DNA of 64,000 nt from Picochlorum sp. 'celeri' (taxonomy: Eukaryota; Chlorophyta; Trebouxiophyceae), in the NCBI GenBank assembly GCA_010909725.1, contig JAACMV010000022.1:744001-808000 (forward strand), in the 5' to 3' direction. This document shows positions 1 to 9,795 of this stretch, in pieces. Within the stretch, counting starts at the first letter, position 1, and every line of letters begins with the position of its first letter. The translations under genes and the position numbers were made by a program. The notes beneath the pieces were generated by a model. The model searched no databases. It was not told the origin of the DNA and saw nothing but the letters and a program-made list of their open reading frames with translations.

Positions 1-464
1 CCACTGCTCACGATCTGATTCGATTCGAGTTCATACCGACTCGCTCATCAAGCGCGCATTGCTGCTATCGTTATCCAAAGTACGTGTCTTATATCATATT
101 ACAGTGTTTGAGCCCCCGGGGAAGTGGGTTTGGGGAGCATGGTGGGTGGTGACAACGGGAGTTGGGGTGGCGTTGTTAACACACGAGACCCGCTTTGTCA
201 TGGCCTTGCCCGCTGCTTGCCAGGATCCCACCTGGACGCCTGTCTGTGCCCGTGTCTTCTTCGATGCCACCGTGGACATGATGATGAACTCACACGTATT
301 TCTGTGACATGCTGTAGTGGCCAAGAAGTTCAGACCACGCCGTGCCAACACATGGAAGCACCCCACGCCACTGTTCCAAAGAGGGCTGCTGGCGGTGGCG
401 GTGCCGGAGCCTGCCGAGCAGTACTCCAAGGCTGCCAAGAAGAATTTCAGGAGGCGACAGAACA
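1..464 (+). repeat. Left copy of 463-bp inverted duplication
   Basis: This segment reappears in reverse complement at 12828-13290. Base 1 pairs with 13290, so the copy may extend beyond the window. The outer 120 nt (upstream/promoter side) appear identical by eye. The middle differs at scattered sites, including a 1-nt indel in a G run. The inner part (about 317-464) is coding. There I see only four differences, all silent. Homology ends inside the coding sequence, after which the two genes diverge. Confidence 0.93.
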
Positions 465-1885
465 AGAACAGGAGGTTAACTGTCGAGGAAGGGGCCGATA
501 CCATTATCCCTAGCTCTGTGAGGAATGGGGGTGCAGGTCCTGAGGAATGCCACAATGCCAGCGGGAATACCTCTGCGCTTGCTGATGTTACGAATGATGG
601 AGACTGTAATGTATCTCTGTCTTCCGATAACACGGATGTATCTATTAAAAAAGTTTCAGATACGAAAAATGAGAGAGAGAGCTGCTCCACGAGGCAGAGT
701 AAACAAAGTCGTATGGACTCTTCAGAAGATGTAGCTTCATGTGACAAGGTTGCACACGTGTCAGGGTCCATCGACGCCGCAACAGACACCAAACCATTAT
801 CAAACAGCAAAATAGCAAGGAAGAATCGAAGGCGAAGACGCAATAAGCTTGCAAAGAGACAAGAGAAGGAGGGTACACTCACTGTTGGCTTGGGACCTCA
901 GGAAGATGAAATACCGGTAGGTATCAAAGATTTTCGCAAGACTGGCATGACGGGGGATCACTCCAAGCATAATAACTACAATCAAAGTATCCAAGCCCAT
1001 CGACAAGGTCAGCAAGCTCCATACAATGGACTCTTGATGTCACCATGGACCCAGGTCAGCAGGGTACCAGAGGGAAAGCGAGTCATAGCCATGTATGAGG
1101 AGCAGAAGGAGGATGGAAACCGTGTGAGATTTGTAGACCACAATCGTGCACTCACATCTCTCGAAAAGATTGCCGGTGTATTGAGGTCTATTGATCTGGA
1201 TTCGCTCACCAAAGATGAGGGACCGCATCCTCAAACAGAACAGGACAAGCACAACGGGTGGATACTCCTAGAAGAAATGGGAAGCATGAAATCGCAGTTC
1301 ATTGTTAGAAAATGTATTCGAGTATGCGAATCATTGCCACATCCCATCGAGTGCTACCAAGTGAAATGCATTGGAGGCCCTGCCAGTCATAATGGGGCTT
1401 TCTTTTCATTCTCCAACGACGGGACCCCATGGCAGTTCACCAAAGAGTTTGGCGAGTACTTTTGCAAAAATCGGTCGAAATTCAATAGCCAACAAGAAGA
1501 GGAGGACTTTACGAGGAAGGAGAAACAACGCTTGATAAACGCAGGAATGAAATTAGGACCAGACCAAAATCCTTTGTCTGATGGCTTGTCTTCTTTGGTA
1601 AACAAAGGTTTTGTGTACCGTGGCCGGCCTCGACAAATCAACAAACACACAATTTTTTACAAGGCAAACCTTGAAGACACAAATTTGTCACCTGCGTACA
1701 AGACAAAGATGCTGGCTTATAAGGTGTACTACAAGGTGCCTGTGCAATCCTCAGGTGCCATTCAGGATGAGTATCATCACGGTGGGGAGCACTTATTCTA
1801 CCCCTCCGGGCAACGGTGCGCCCTCCCAATCAATGGAAACAGCAAAAATCAAATGAATGATATTGTAGACTGCATATGCATATGA
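317..1885 (+). CDS. Unrecognised basic N-terminal protein, about 520 aa
   Basis: I do not recognise a family. The first ~50 residues are Arg/Lys rich and shared with the 129-aa gene in the other repeat copy. A low-complexity Ser/Asp/Asn stretch follows, then a second basic cluster around residues 165-180. The C-terminal ~250 residues look globular. The conserved frame has no ATG: it opens after a stop at 305-307 and begins with GTG at 317. A plausible solution is ATG at 139, two codons, and a 172-nt intron (146-317, GT..TAG), giving M-V-V-A-K-K. This fits both repeat copies but is inference. It is tail to tail with the phosphoesterase, with 57 bp between the stops. Confidence 0.7.
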   Translation: MAKKFRPRRANTWKHPTPLFQRGLLAVAVPEPAEQYSKAAKKNFRRRQNKNRRLTVEEGADTIIPSSVRNGGAGPEECHNASGNTSALADVTNDGDCNVSLSSDNTDVSIKKVSDTKNERESCSTRQSKQSRMDSSEDVASCDKVAHVSGSIDAATDTKPLSNSKIARKNRRRRRNKLAKRQEKEGTLTVGLGPQEDEIPVGIKDFRKTGMTGDHSKHNNYNQSIQAHRQGQQAPYNGLLMSPWTQVSRVPEGKRVIAMYEEQKEDGNRVRFVDHNRALTSLEKIAGVLRSIDLDSLTKDEGPHPQTEQDKHNGWILLEEMGSMKSQFIVRKCIRVCESLPHPIECYQVKCIGGPASHNGAFFSFSNDGTPWQFTKEFGEYFCKNRSKFNSQQEEEDFTRKEKQRLINAGMKLGPDQNPLSDGLSSLVNKGFVYRGRPRQINKHTIFYKANLEDTNLSPAYKTKMLAYKVYYKVPVQSSGAIQDEYHHGGEHLFYPSGQRCALPINGNSKNQMNDIVDCICI

Positions 1886-1942
1886 ATGCACGAGTGCAGA
1901 TGTTATTAATAGCCCCTCCTGGGATTGTGTCAAGTAACTGGA

Positions 1943-3289
1943 TCAACTATTCTTATATGCTGTTTTGATGCTTGGAACAATTTTATGATCCCATGTTCCC
2001 GTGTATGCTTTATAAAAACTGACCACAGAGACATCCTTATTCTCATCTGATGCAGCTCTTTTGAGAATGACTTCTTCCTCAGCAATCTCACATACAGCAG
2101 GATTCCCAGATGCATGTGAAACTGAAACCCAGACATTTGCAGCCTCTTGTACTTGGCCATCAGTGAGTCCTACCTGCAAAAAGTGCCGGCACTTCACTTC
2201 TATATCTTCACCCTTCTGTACGGTCTTCACTCTCGGCACAACAGCCGCGTTGAGGTACACCGTGCCTCTCGATTCATCCACAGCAACCATATTCCTATAT
2301 CCTCCCTTTTTGAGGGTATGGTGCATGTGACCAAACAATACTAATGATGCTATTCTTCCACACGATGATGCAATATCTAACGCATCGTCTAAATCAGGAT
2401 CACCAAAATCATCAGCAGGCTCCATAAAGTCAATGCCACAAGGATCCTCTTGATTTCCACCAAGCCCAGCAGGGCCATTGTGAGCAACAACCACCAAACA
2501 TAGATCTGACGTGGCCTCATCCAAAAACCCATCAAGGATTCTAGTTGTACTATCATCTAATGAATTGATATCATAGTATGTCCGGTAAAAATCTTCAACA
2601 GCACTCCAATGCATACCACCTTTACTGAAAGGCCTTCCCCCTGCAAGAACAATGCCAAGATCTCTAGCACTGCTCACAGAATACCCAATGTGATCATCCC
2701 CCAAGCAATCTAACATTTCTACTATCCTATCAGTATTGTTAGAAAAGTTCTTCAAGGAACTTGATTGGAGAGCTGCTTTAATGGCCCTCTGCCTCCCACG
2801 TGATGTTAACGAATACCAAGCATCATGATTCCCTAGTACCACCACCTTTCGAAGCGACAGAGCCGCTATCCTTCTAATAAGTTCCACATTCTCATTCCCA
2901 ATATCTCCAACAAAGATGACAACATCAGGCTGAAGATATTCCAGAGCAATCTCATCCTCATCACCCCACTGATCATGAACATCACCAATGACAACCAATT
3001 TAACCGATACACTATCCTCACCCTTGCTTTCTTCAGGATTCAGAGATGTATTGGAAGACATGACAACACGACTCGGCGAACGGGCTGCTCCAGGAGTACG
3101 TACACGGACTCCTCTAGGGAGAACACAGTGGTCACCAAACCTGGATCGTTTTCTTTCTCTTCCAGCAAGATGGTCCACACAAGAGCCCCGTAATACATGC
3201 AATGGTTTATAAAATCTTCTATTCACGTAAGAAATACCGCTGAAAAATGTCGATAGTCTTGTTAGAGCTGACATGCGAGAGACTGACAT
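1943..3289 (-). CDS. Calcineurin-like metallophosphoesterase, probably organellar
   Basis: A 448-aa protein with the full metallophosphoesterase signature in order: GDVHDQW, then GDIGNEN, GNHDAW, VVAHNG and GHMHH. These residues bind the two-metal centre of calcineurin-like phosphoesterases. The spacing and HDQW/GNHDAW forms resemble the cyanobacterial/plastid family TIGR04168. The first ~80 residues are Arg/Ser rich and acid-poor, as in a transit peptide, so plastid or mitochondrial location is inferred. The substrate is unknown. The gene diverges from the SecA2-like gene across 293 bp. An internal Met just before the acidic linker is an alternative start. Confidence 0.85.
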   Translation of the reverse strand: MSVSRMSALTRLSTFFSGISYVNRRFYKPLHVLRGSCVDHLAGRERKRSRFGDHCVLPRGVRVRTPGAARSPSRVVMSSNTSLNPEESKGEDSVSVKLVVIGDVHDQWGDEDEIALEYLQPDVVIFVGDIGNENVELIRRIAALSLRKVVVLGNHDAWYSLTSRGRQRAIKAALQSSSLKNFSNNTDRIVEMLDCLGDDHIGYSVSSARDLGIVLAGGRPFSKGGMHWSAVEDFYRTYYDINSLDDSTTRILDGFLDEATSDLCLVVVAHNGPAGLGGNQEDPCGIDFMEPADDFGDPDLDDALDIASSCGRIASLVLFGHMHHTLKKGGYRNMVAVDESRGTVYLNAAVVPRVKTVQKGEDIEVKCRHFLQVGLTDGQVQEAANVWVSVSHASGNPAVCEIAEEEVILKRAASDENKDVSVVSFYKAYTGTWDHKIVPSIKTAYKNS

Positions 3290-3582
3290 GCCTCAACCCA
3301 AAGGTTCACTCTATCCTCGCTATCGTCTCCTCTGCTATATCAACACTTACATATCATTTATGTAATGAGATTCCAAGCAAGAGGGAGAGAGATCGTCCAT
3401 CAGAAGAGATTGTCCCATGACAATGTGGGTACCCATCATGACGGAGCCTGCAGTCTCAAGCCCAACCATGGATGAATCCAAAGATCTTGCATTTGCTATG
3501 GATTCTTTCACCTCACAATGTTGACTATGCTTATTTTAAACTATAATTGTGTCATTTTGGTAGCAAACGTGTCAGTTACACG

Positions 3583-6500
3583 ATGGTGTTTGAGCAGATG
3601 CTCTTGCCAAGTTTGACTGCATGTGCTCGGCAAAGGCTCCACGTTTCTGGGAATCTACGATGCGATAGTCGACATAGAAGGAGCAACATTGAATTTGATT
3701 CTTCTTGTCGATATATAGGAGCATTGGTAAGGAGATCTGTGTCGAGTTTTGCGTTCCCCTCCTCTCAGGAAGTGAAAAGGGTTGTCTTGAGGCAGTCATC
3801 AGCGCAAGGCGTGCAAACGAGTCCCACGCATTGGAGAGAGCACTTGGAAAAGTTGGCGGGAGCTGGAGAGCGAAGGAGCATTGAAGAATATATGGGTATT
3901 TTGGGTCATGTGAATGATTGGGATGAAAGGATGCAATGTCTCTCAGATGAATCATTGAGAAGGGTCACAGAGGAATTGAAAGAGCAGATTGCTCTTTTAG
4001 GTGGAGGACGCGATGTGTTGATGAGGAATGAAATTCTAAGCAAGGCGTTTGCTGCTGTACGTGAAGCTTCGCGGCGTGTATTAGGAATGAAACATTATGA
4101 TGTTCAGGTTTTAGGTGGTATTGCCCTCTCTCGAGGGACCGTGGCAGAAATGTTGACAGGAGAAGGAAAAACCTTGGTTGCAATACTTCCAGCGTATTTG
4201 TATGCTTTAGAGGGGAAAGGGTCTCACATTATCACGGTTAATGATTATTTGGCTCAGAGAGATGCAGAATGGGTGGGCAAGGTTTTAGAATTTTTGGGGA
4301 TGAGTGTTGGAGTTGTGACGAGCAAAACTCCTCAGCATCTTCGAGCGAATGAGTTGGCAGCTGATGTTACATATCTCACAGCTTATGAATTGGCATTCAT
4401 GTATCTCCAGGATAATAGTGCTCCTCCATCCTTCCCAGTGGTGGGTGTTGTGTATATATGTGATTGTATGTTGTTTTTCTTCGTGATGCTGACGTATATC
4501 ATGCATTCTCCTACTCTTGCAGGCATTGAATAGACCTTTGAATTTTGCTGTTGTCGATGAAGTGGATTCTATATTGATAGATGAGGCAAGAAATCCGTTC
4601 ATCGTCAACATGCCTGGAACTGACACAGGGTTTGAGCAACATTGGATGGTTGCAGTTCAAATTGCGATGCAGCTGCAGGGCCCACCAGTCCCAGAAAATA
4701 TGAATGCAGAAGATTTGATGAATTATTTCGATGGTATTCCCATGGAAGAATTCATGAATGTTGATTTTATACCAGATTTCAGAATAAAAGGGACAACAAT
4801 AACTAGGAAAGGAATGGCAAAATGTGTCAAGTTACTTGCACATCCACATGTGGAGCGCGTTTTTATAGCTCAAGATGGGAAAGGGGCATATCATAGCATT
4901 GTTATTGACGTGGATATTGATGATTCCCATGAGGACAGAGCCAGGTCTGGCTCCATTGGGAGGTTGATTATTAGGGAGGTTGATCAGAAACGCGAAGGAG
5001 GAAAATATTTGTCGTCTCAAGATGAGAGTGAAGCTTCCTACGAATTAGAAAATGCGTCAAAAGAATGTGTGGTCGATACATTGGAGAAGGCCGGATTGAC
5101 AGTGCTGCATTATGAAGAAATAAGTGAGGAAATATGGGATGCTGCAATTCCCTCTGTGTTATGGAGTGGTGGTTCCAAAGCATGGGGTCGCTTCATGAAT
5201 CAAGCTACTAGAGCAGTCCATGCATTTCACAGAAATGTAGATTATATTGTCAGAGGTGGGGAGATTGTTGTCATTGATAGTGCAACAGGGAGAGAGAGGG
5301 ATCGCAGCAGGTGGCAGGCTGGTCTTCACCAAGCTTTGGAGGCCAAAGAATTATTTCTACAAAGTGACTTCGATTTAAAAATTAGACCAGAGGACTTTGA
5401 TCAAGGAAGAATAACATACCAGGTTTTGTTTTCAGAGTACCAGACACTGAGTGGTATGACTGGGACAGCTGCAACTGAGGCAGAAGAATTTGAAGAGGCT
5501 TATGGCTTGTCTGTTGTTCGCATTCCACCTCACAAGCCGTCAATGCGGATTGATGACTCACTGGAAGTGTATGGAGGTAAATCCCCTTGGTCTCAGAGGA
5601 TCTTAGATATCGTCAAACAAGCAGTGAGACATGGTCGCCCTGTACTAATTGGAACAATGTCAGTTGAGGCCAGTGAGGAGGTACACAGAATCATCTCGAA
5701 TGCTCCATTCGATATACGCCTCAGTGAAAAAGATTTATTAATCGTTGCAAGTGCATTGAGCAAGGCACCCAAAAAGCTTCCTCCGCCCCCCAATATCAAG
5801 GAACTTGGTGATCAAGCAAGTACTGAACTCAAGTCTGCATACATTTTTTATCAAGGGCTGATGACTGACTACGATGAAATAATCTCTTACATGAACAGGT
5901 GCTGTCGATCAAAATCAGAAGTACCTCTGGAGCAAGGTGATGTGAGGCATGCGATGGTAGTGTTGCGGAATGTGGTCTCATCCAAAGCCTGGAGCTTGAA
6001 AAACTCCACGGAATTGGATGCAGTCGAAGAGATTTACGAGATATTGGAGCAGTCCATCACAAATTCAGCATTATCAAAGTCTACAGTAATTAATCTATTA
6101 AATGCAAGGCCAGAGAGAGCCCGGAAAGAAGCCGAAATCATTGCACAGGCAGGTCTGCCTGGCACAATAACTGTAGCAACCTCAATGGCTGGGAGGGGAA
6201 CAGACATACTCTTGGGGGGCAATCCAAAAGGTCTTGCGTTGAGCGCTTTGAAGTTTCTTTACGGGGATATATTTGTCAGCGAGGCAGAGCAAGGGTGCTT
6301 TGCAGATATTCCACTTTCCAAATCTCATCCTGCATTTATTCATGGTGAACGTTCTATGAAGATGCACCTTCCTCAGGAGTTATTCGAAAGCTATGCAGCT
6401 TGTAAAGTAGCACTCGGGGGCCTTATAAGGTCTCCAATGTCAGAAAATGATGCATCTGCATTCTTTGAGAAGGTTGTGGAGAAAACTGAAATAATTAGGA

Positions 6501-8023
6501 GTCACATGAAGATCTCATTGCAGCATCAATTGGAGAATGTAGGAGATGGGTATTTGTCGATATTCAGTCAAGCTTTTGATGCAGAAGATGTCGTCTCTGA
6601 AGTTTGTTCTTCACAGTTGCTTTCAGAGTTGGACTTCGAAGTGCCACATGAGAAGTATAACACCCTGATCAAGTTTTCATTATTGCAGTGGCTGTGGTTT
6701 GATAGGGTTTGTGCAGGGTTGGCTCAGAGAGTACGATCTTCTGGAGGTTTATGCGTTGTAATTGCTTCAATACCCGAATCTCGAAGAGCCGAGTTGCAAC
6801 TTAGAGGTAGGGCTGGGAGACAAGGGGATCCTGGCACAACCTCAATTGTAGCATCCCTTGAAGACCCAATTCTCTCTGCAGCATTGCTACCCAACCAGCA
6901 AAGAGATATTTGGAATTACATTGAAGATTCTGGCTCATCTGATGAACCTTTACCTTCTTTGGTTATTAATCCAATCATCAACACTGTGACTCGTAATCAG
7001 GAGCAACTGCAACAAGGTGGTAGAGACGTGGCAAGAAAATACGATGCTGTGATTGACTCTTACCGGAGGCACGTGTATCGATTGCGCCGGATCATCACGC
7101 GTGGCGGCGAAATTTCTAGAGCTTCTCTGTTAAACGGTAGTTTAAGAGATACTGCCGCGGATATAGTTCGGGCAAATTGCGATGCAGAATCAGGAATCAA
7201 GGACTGGGACATAGAGGCTACAATTGATGACCTGATTAGCCTTCTACAGCAGCCAGCATTGATGCTTCAGGCATCACATGAAAACTTCCCCCGAGTCAGC
7301 AATTTCAAACATCCTGAGAGTGCATGTATATCCACTCATGTTTTGGACGAGTTTTTGATCGCTCTTGTGGAGGAAACTGAGGTCGAAAATCCAACCTCGT
7401 TGCCCTTGCATATGCAGGTACGCAGAGCATTGCAGACAGGGTCATGGGATACGCTACCAAATTTGAATTTCAAACATTCATCAATTTCTATGACATCTAT
7501 GAGGAGAAAAGCTATCCTATCGGTGCGATCAAATCTAAAAACTCCCAAAAATGCGCATGATGCACTGGTGCTTTGGGCAGGCGATGTTCTCACCTCTGTG
7601 TACGAAGCGAAGCGGCATGCCTGTCACGAAGGTCTGACGTGCAGCGAGCTGACCAATGCTCCATTGAATGCATTTCAATCAAACGCTATCGTACGAGTTT
7701 GGGAAAGAGATATTGCCCTTGCCTGTATTGATTCTCTCTGGTCAGATTTTCTCCAAGACGTGACAGTTTTGCAGGCAGCTTCACAGTCCCGGGCATTCAG
7801 CATGTTTGACCCCGTCGACGAATTTCGACTGGAAGCAGCGACAGCTTTCACTCGACTTTTGCGAGAATACAGTCATATTGTTTCTTCAAAGCTTTTAGGG
7901 CCCGTTGATCTTCTTCACCTTCGATATCTAGAGAGTTCTGGCGCATCTAGATCACATGCTGCCAGGCAGCAGAGCGACAAGGAAGATATCAGACATGTAC
8001 TCAAAATGATCGAGTCATCTTGA
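3583..8023 (+). CDS. secA2: SecA2-like preprotein translocase ATPase
   Basis: SecA drives proteins through SecY channels by ATP hydrolysis. Exon 1 (3583 to about 4440) holds a basic leader and the Walker A region MLTGEGKT, then NDYLAQRDAEW. Exon 2 (4523-8023) has the Walker B VDEVDSILIDEAR, MTGTAATEAEEF, MAGRGTDILLGG and LRGRAGRQGDPG. The helical-wing region near the end has IDSLWSDFLQDV. The intron donor lies between 4438 and 4450 (all options phase 0) and the acceptor ends at 4522. The product would be about 1,450 aa, much longer than the usual 850-1,050. The length and the divergent C-terminus without a zinc-binding tail favour the plastid SecA2 branch over SecA1; this assignment is inference. 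It ends 40 bp from the WRAP53-like stop. Confidence 0.88.
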
Positions 8024-8063
8024 GGGTTAAATAATTTATTCAATAAAATGGTGTATTCTATCA

Positions 8064-9317
8064 TCAGGTTTCCTCAATAAGATTGCATGTATCAAACGCC
8101 CACAATCCAATGAGATTATTTGACTTGACCTGACTTTCCTCATCAGAGTCAATATCTGGACTTGAAAACTGCCGTTCTCCATGCGATGTAGCAAGGAGAG
8201 CTTCTGAAGGATGAAAATGACATCCATTAACGCAGTCTGGAGCCGCCTGAAATGCTGAAACAGGCTTTCCATCGCGCAAATCATATATGCTCACTCTCCC
8301 ATCATCCCCTCCACTCGCCAAATGCCTTCCCGAAGGCTCAATATCAAAATAAATCTTTTGATTCGTCCTCGTTGACTCCCTTCTAATTGTATACACCGCT
8401 CCAGTCAAATATCTCGCGTCCCAACAAAACAATGAGCCATCCTTTCTGGCTCCCGTGTACAGGTAATTGCCATCTACAGAAAACTCCATGTGGGTCACAC
8501 CACCGCTGTGACCCTCCAACAAACAAATCATCTCTCTACTACGTATATCATGTAATCCTGCACCATACGTTCCATATGAACCGACAGCTACCACGTGCTC
8601 TAATGCAGTCCCCACAACACCTGGCACAACACTGGAAATAATGCCCTGCTGAGTATCATCAACTGATTTCAGCAGATAACCATCACTATACTTCCCTGGG
8701 CACGTGACATCAAATATATAAACAGTAGACATCCCTCCACCGTACAAAAACTGCCCAGATCCAGAGAATGCAACGCTATACACGGACACCATCTCATCCC
8801 GTGTTGCATCCATGGCCACATATGATCCCCGTAACCCTCCTGTATATCCATCATATATATGTACAGGCCGACCTCGACCACTCGAAGCAAAACAAAAGCT
8901 CGAATCATCCATGCACGATGCACATGGAAACCACGCATACGAATACACAGCATCCTGCTTGCCCATCTCCAACCCATATACAGCCTCATCAGAATTTCCA
9001 TCAGACTCTATTTTGTCACTACAATCCCGCGGACTCCACTGTGTTCCATCTACAATCCCTTCTAAATCTTCTATAACCATCCTATGTGCTTCCGATCCAC
9101 CACTCGAATCACTGATGCATGTCAATAGACAAGTCCCATCTGGGCACCATTCTACACCAGATGCAAAACAGGAATGTTTGTTGTCTCCATCAGATGATGA
9201 TCTCACCCAGCGAGGAGGCTCATGTACATCTATACATACACGTTGACGCCATAGTCTCCCATCAATGACATCCATCGTCATGATTTCAAGAGAAAAGACA
9301 GAAAAACAACAATGCAC
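8064..9317 (-). CDS. WRAP53/TCAB1-like WD40 repeat protein
   Basis: A 417-aa beta-propeller protein. Recognisable blocks are the GHSGGVTHMEFSVDG repeat, YTGARKDGSLFCWDAR, ASGGDDGRVSIYDLRDG and the C-terminal CVNGCHFHPSEALLATSHG. These match the WRAP53/TCAB1 (WDR79) family, which binds the CAB box of small Cajal body RNAs and, in animals, telomerase RNA. No long N-terminal extension is present. The start is the first Met of the open frame; Met codons at residues 13 and 15 are alternatives. It is divergent from the PLIP-like lipase across 478 bp and convergent with the SecA2-like gene. Confidence 0.82.
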   Translation of the reverse strand: MHCCFSVFSLEIMTMDVIDGRLWRQRVCIDVHEPPRWVRSSSDGDNKHSCFASGVEWCPDGTCLLTCISDSSGGSEAHRMVIEDLEGIVDGTQWSPRDCSDKIESDGNSDEAVYGLEMGKQDAVYSYAWFPCASCMDDSSFCFASSGRGRPVHIYDGYTGGLRGSYVAMDATRDEMVSVYSVAFSGSGQFLYGGGMSTVYIFDVTCPGKYSDGYLLKSVDDTQQGIISSVVPGVVGTALEHVVAVGSYGTYGAGLHDIRSREMICLLEGHSGGVTHMEFSVDGNYLYTGARKDGSLFCWDARYLTGAVYTIRRESTRTNQKIYFDIEPSGRHLASGGDDGRVSIYDLRDGKPVSAFQAAPDCVNGCHFHPSEALLATSHGERQFSSPDIDSDEESQVKSNNLIGLWAFDTCNLIEET

Positions 9318-9795
9318 TCTGCTGAAATCAGCAGGTCACTTCCAGTACTGCCCCATCCTCGGCCCACCACATCAGCTTTCCTGACAGCATTGAATCATAT
9401 GAAATAATATTCATATCATATATATCTATATATGCGAATACATACCAAAATTGGCCACACGATGCGTTGAACAAGTAGGAAACCATGATGGCTGTTTGGA
9501 TATCTTAATACGGAACTCCAAAACCCTCATTACCCTATATTCTGGCATGCATGGTCATTCTGGAACGTGTATGCCACAGAATTCCTTCCTGAAGCATATT
9601 TAATTCAATACTATTTATGAAGTGTTGTATTTGAAACAAAATATCTGGCTCATTTTCCCTTAAAGAGTCACACGAGTGAGATCACGAATAATTCCACCGG
9701 CGAGCGGATTCTGTCGCCGTTGACAGAAAGAGAGACGGCACAATCCGACAAGAGAGTATATCGAGTATCAATATTGTCATGTTTTAAGTGTATTA
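9318..9795. other. Divergent intergenic region, no gene seen
   Basis: This 478-bp stretch separates the divergent WRAP53-like and PLIP-like genes and must hold both promoters. It is AT rich, with an alternating AT run near 9412-9435. I see no coding or RNA signal. Confidence 0.6.

Noticed and set aside
124..513. Open frame of 129 aa inside the left repeat
   Set aside because: The frame is not kept in the other repeat copy because of a 1-nt indel, and it overlaps the frame that shows only silent changes.
9412..9435. Alternating AT stretch
   Set aside because: Ordinary low-complexity promoter sequence; no evidence for a functional repeat.
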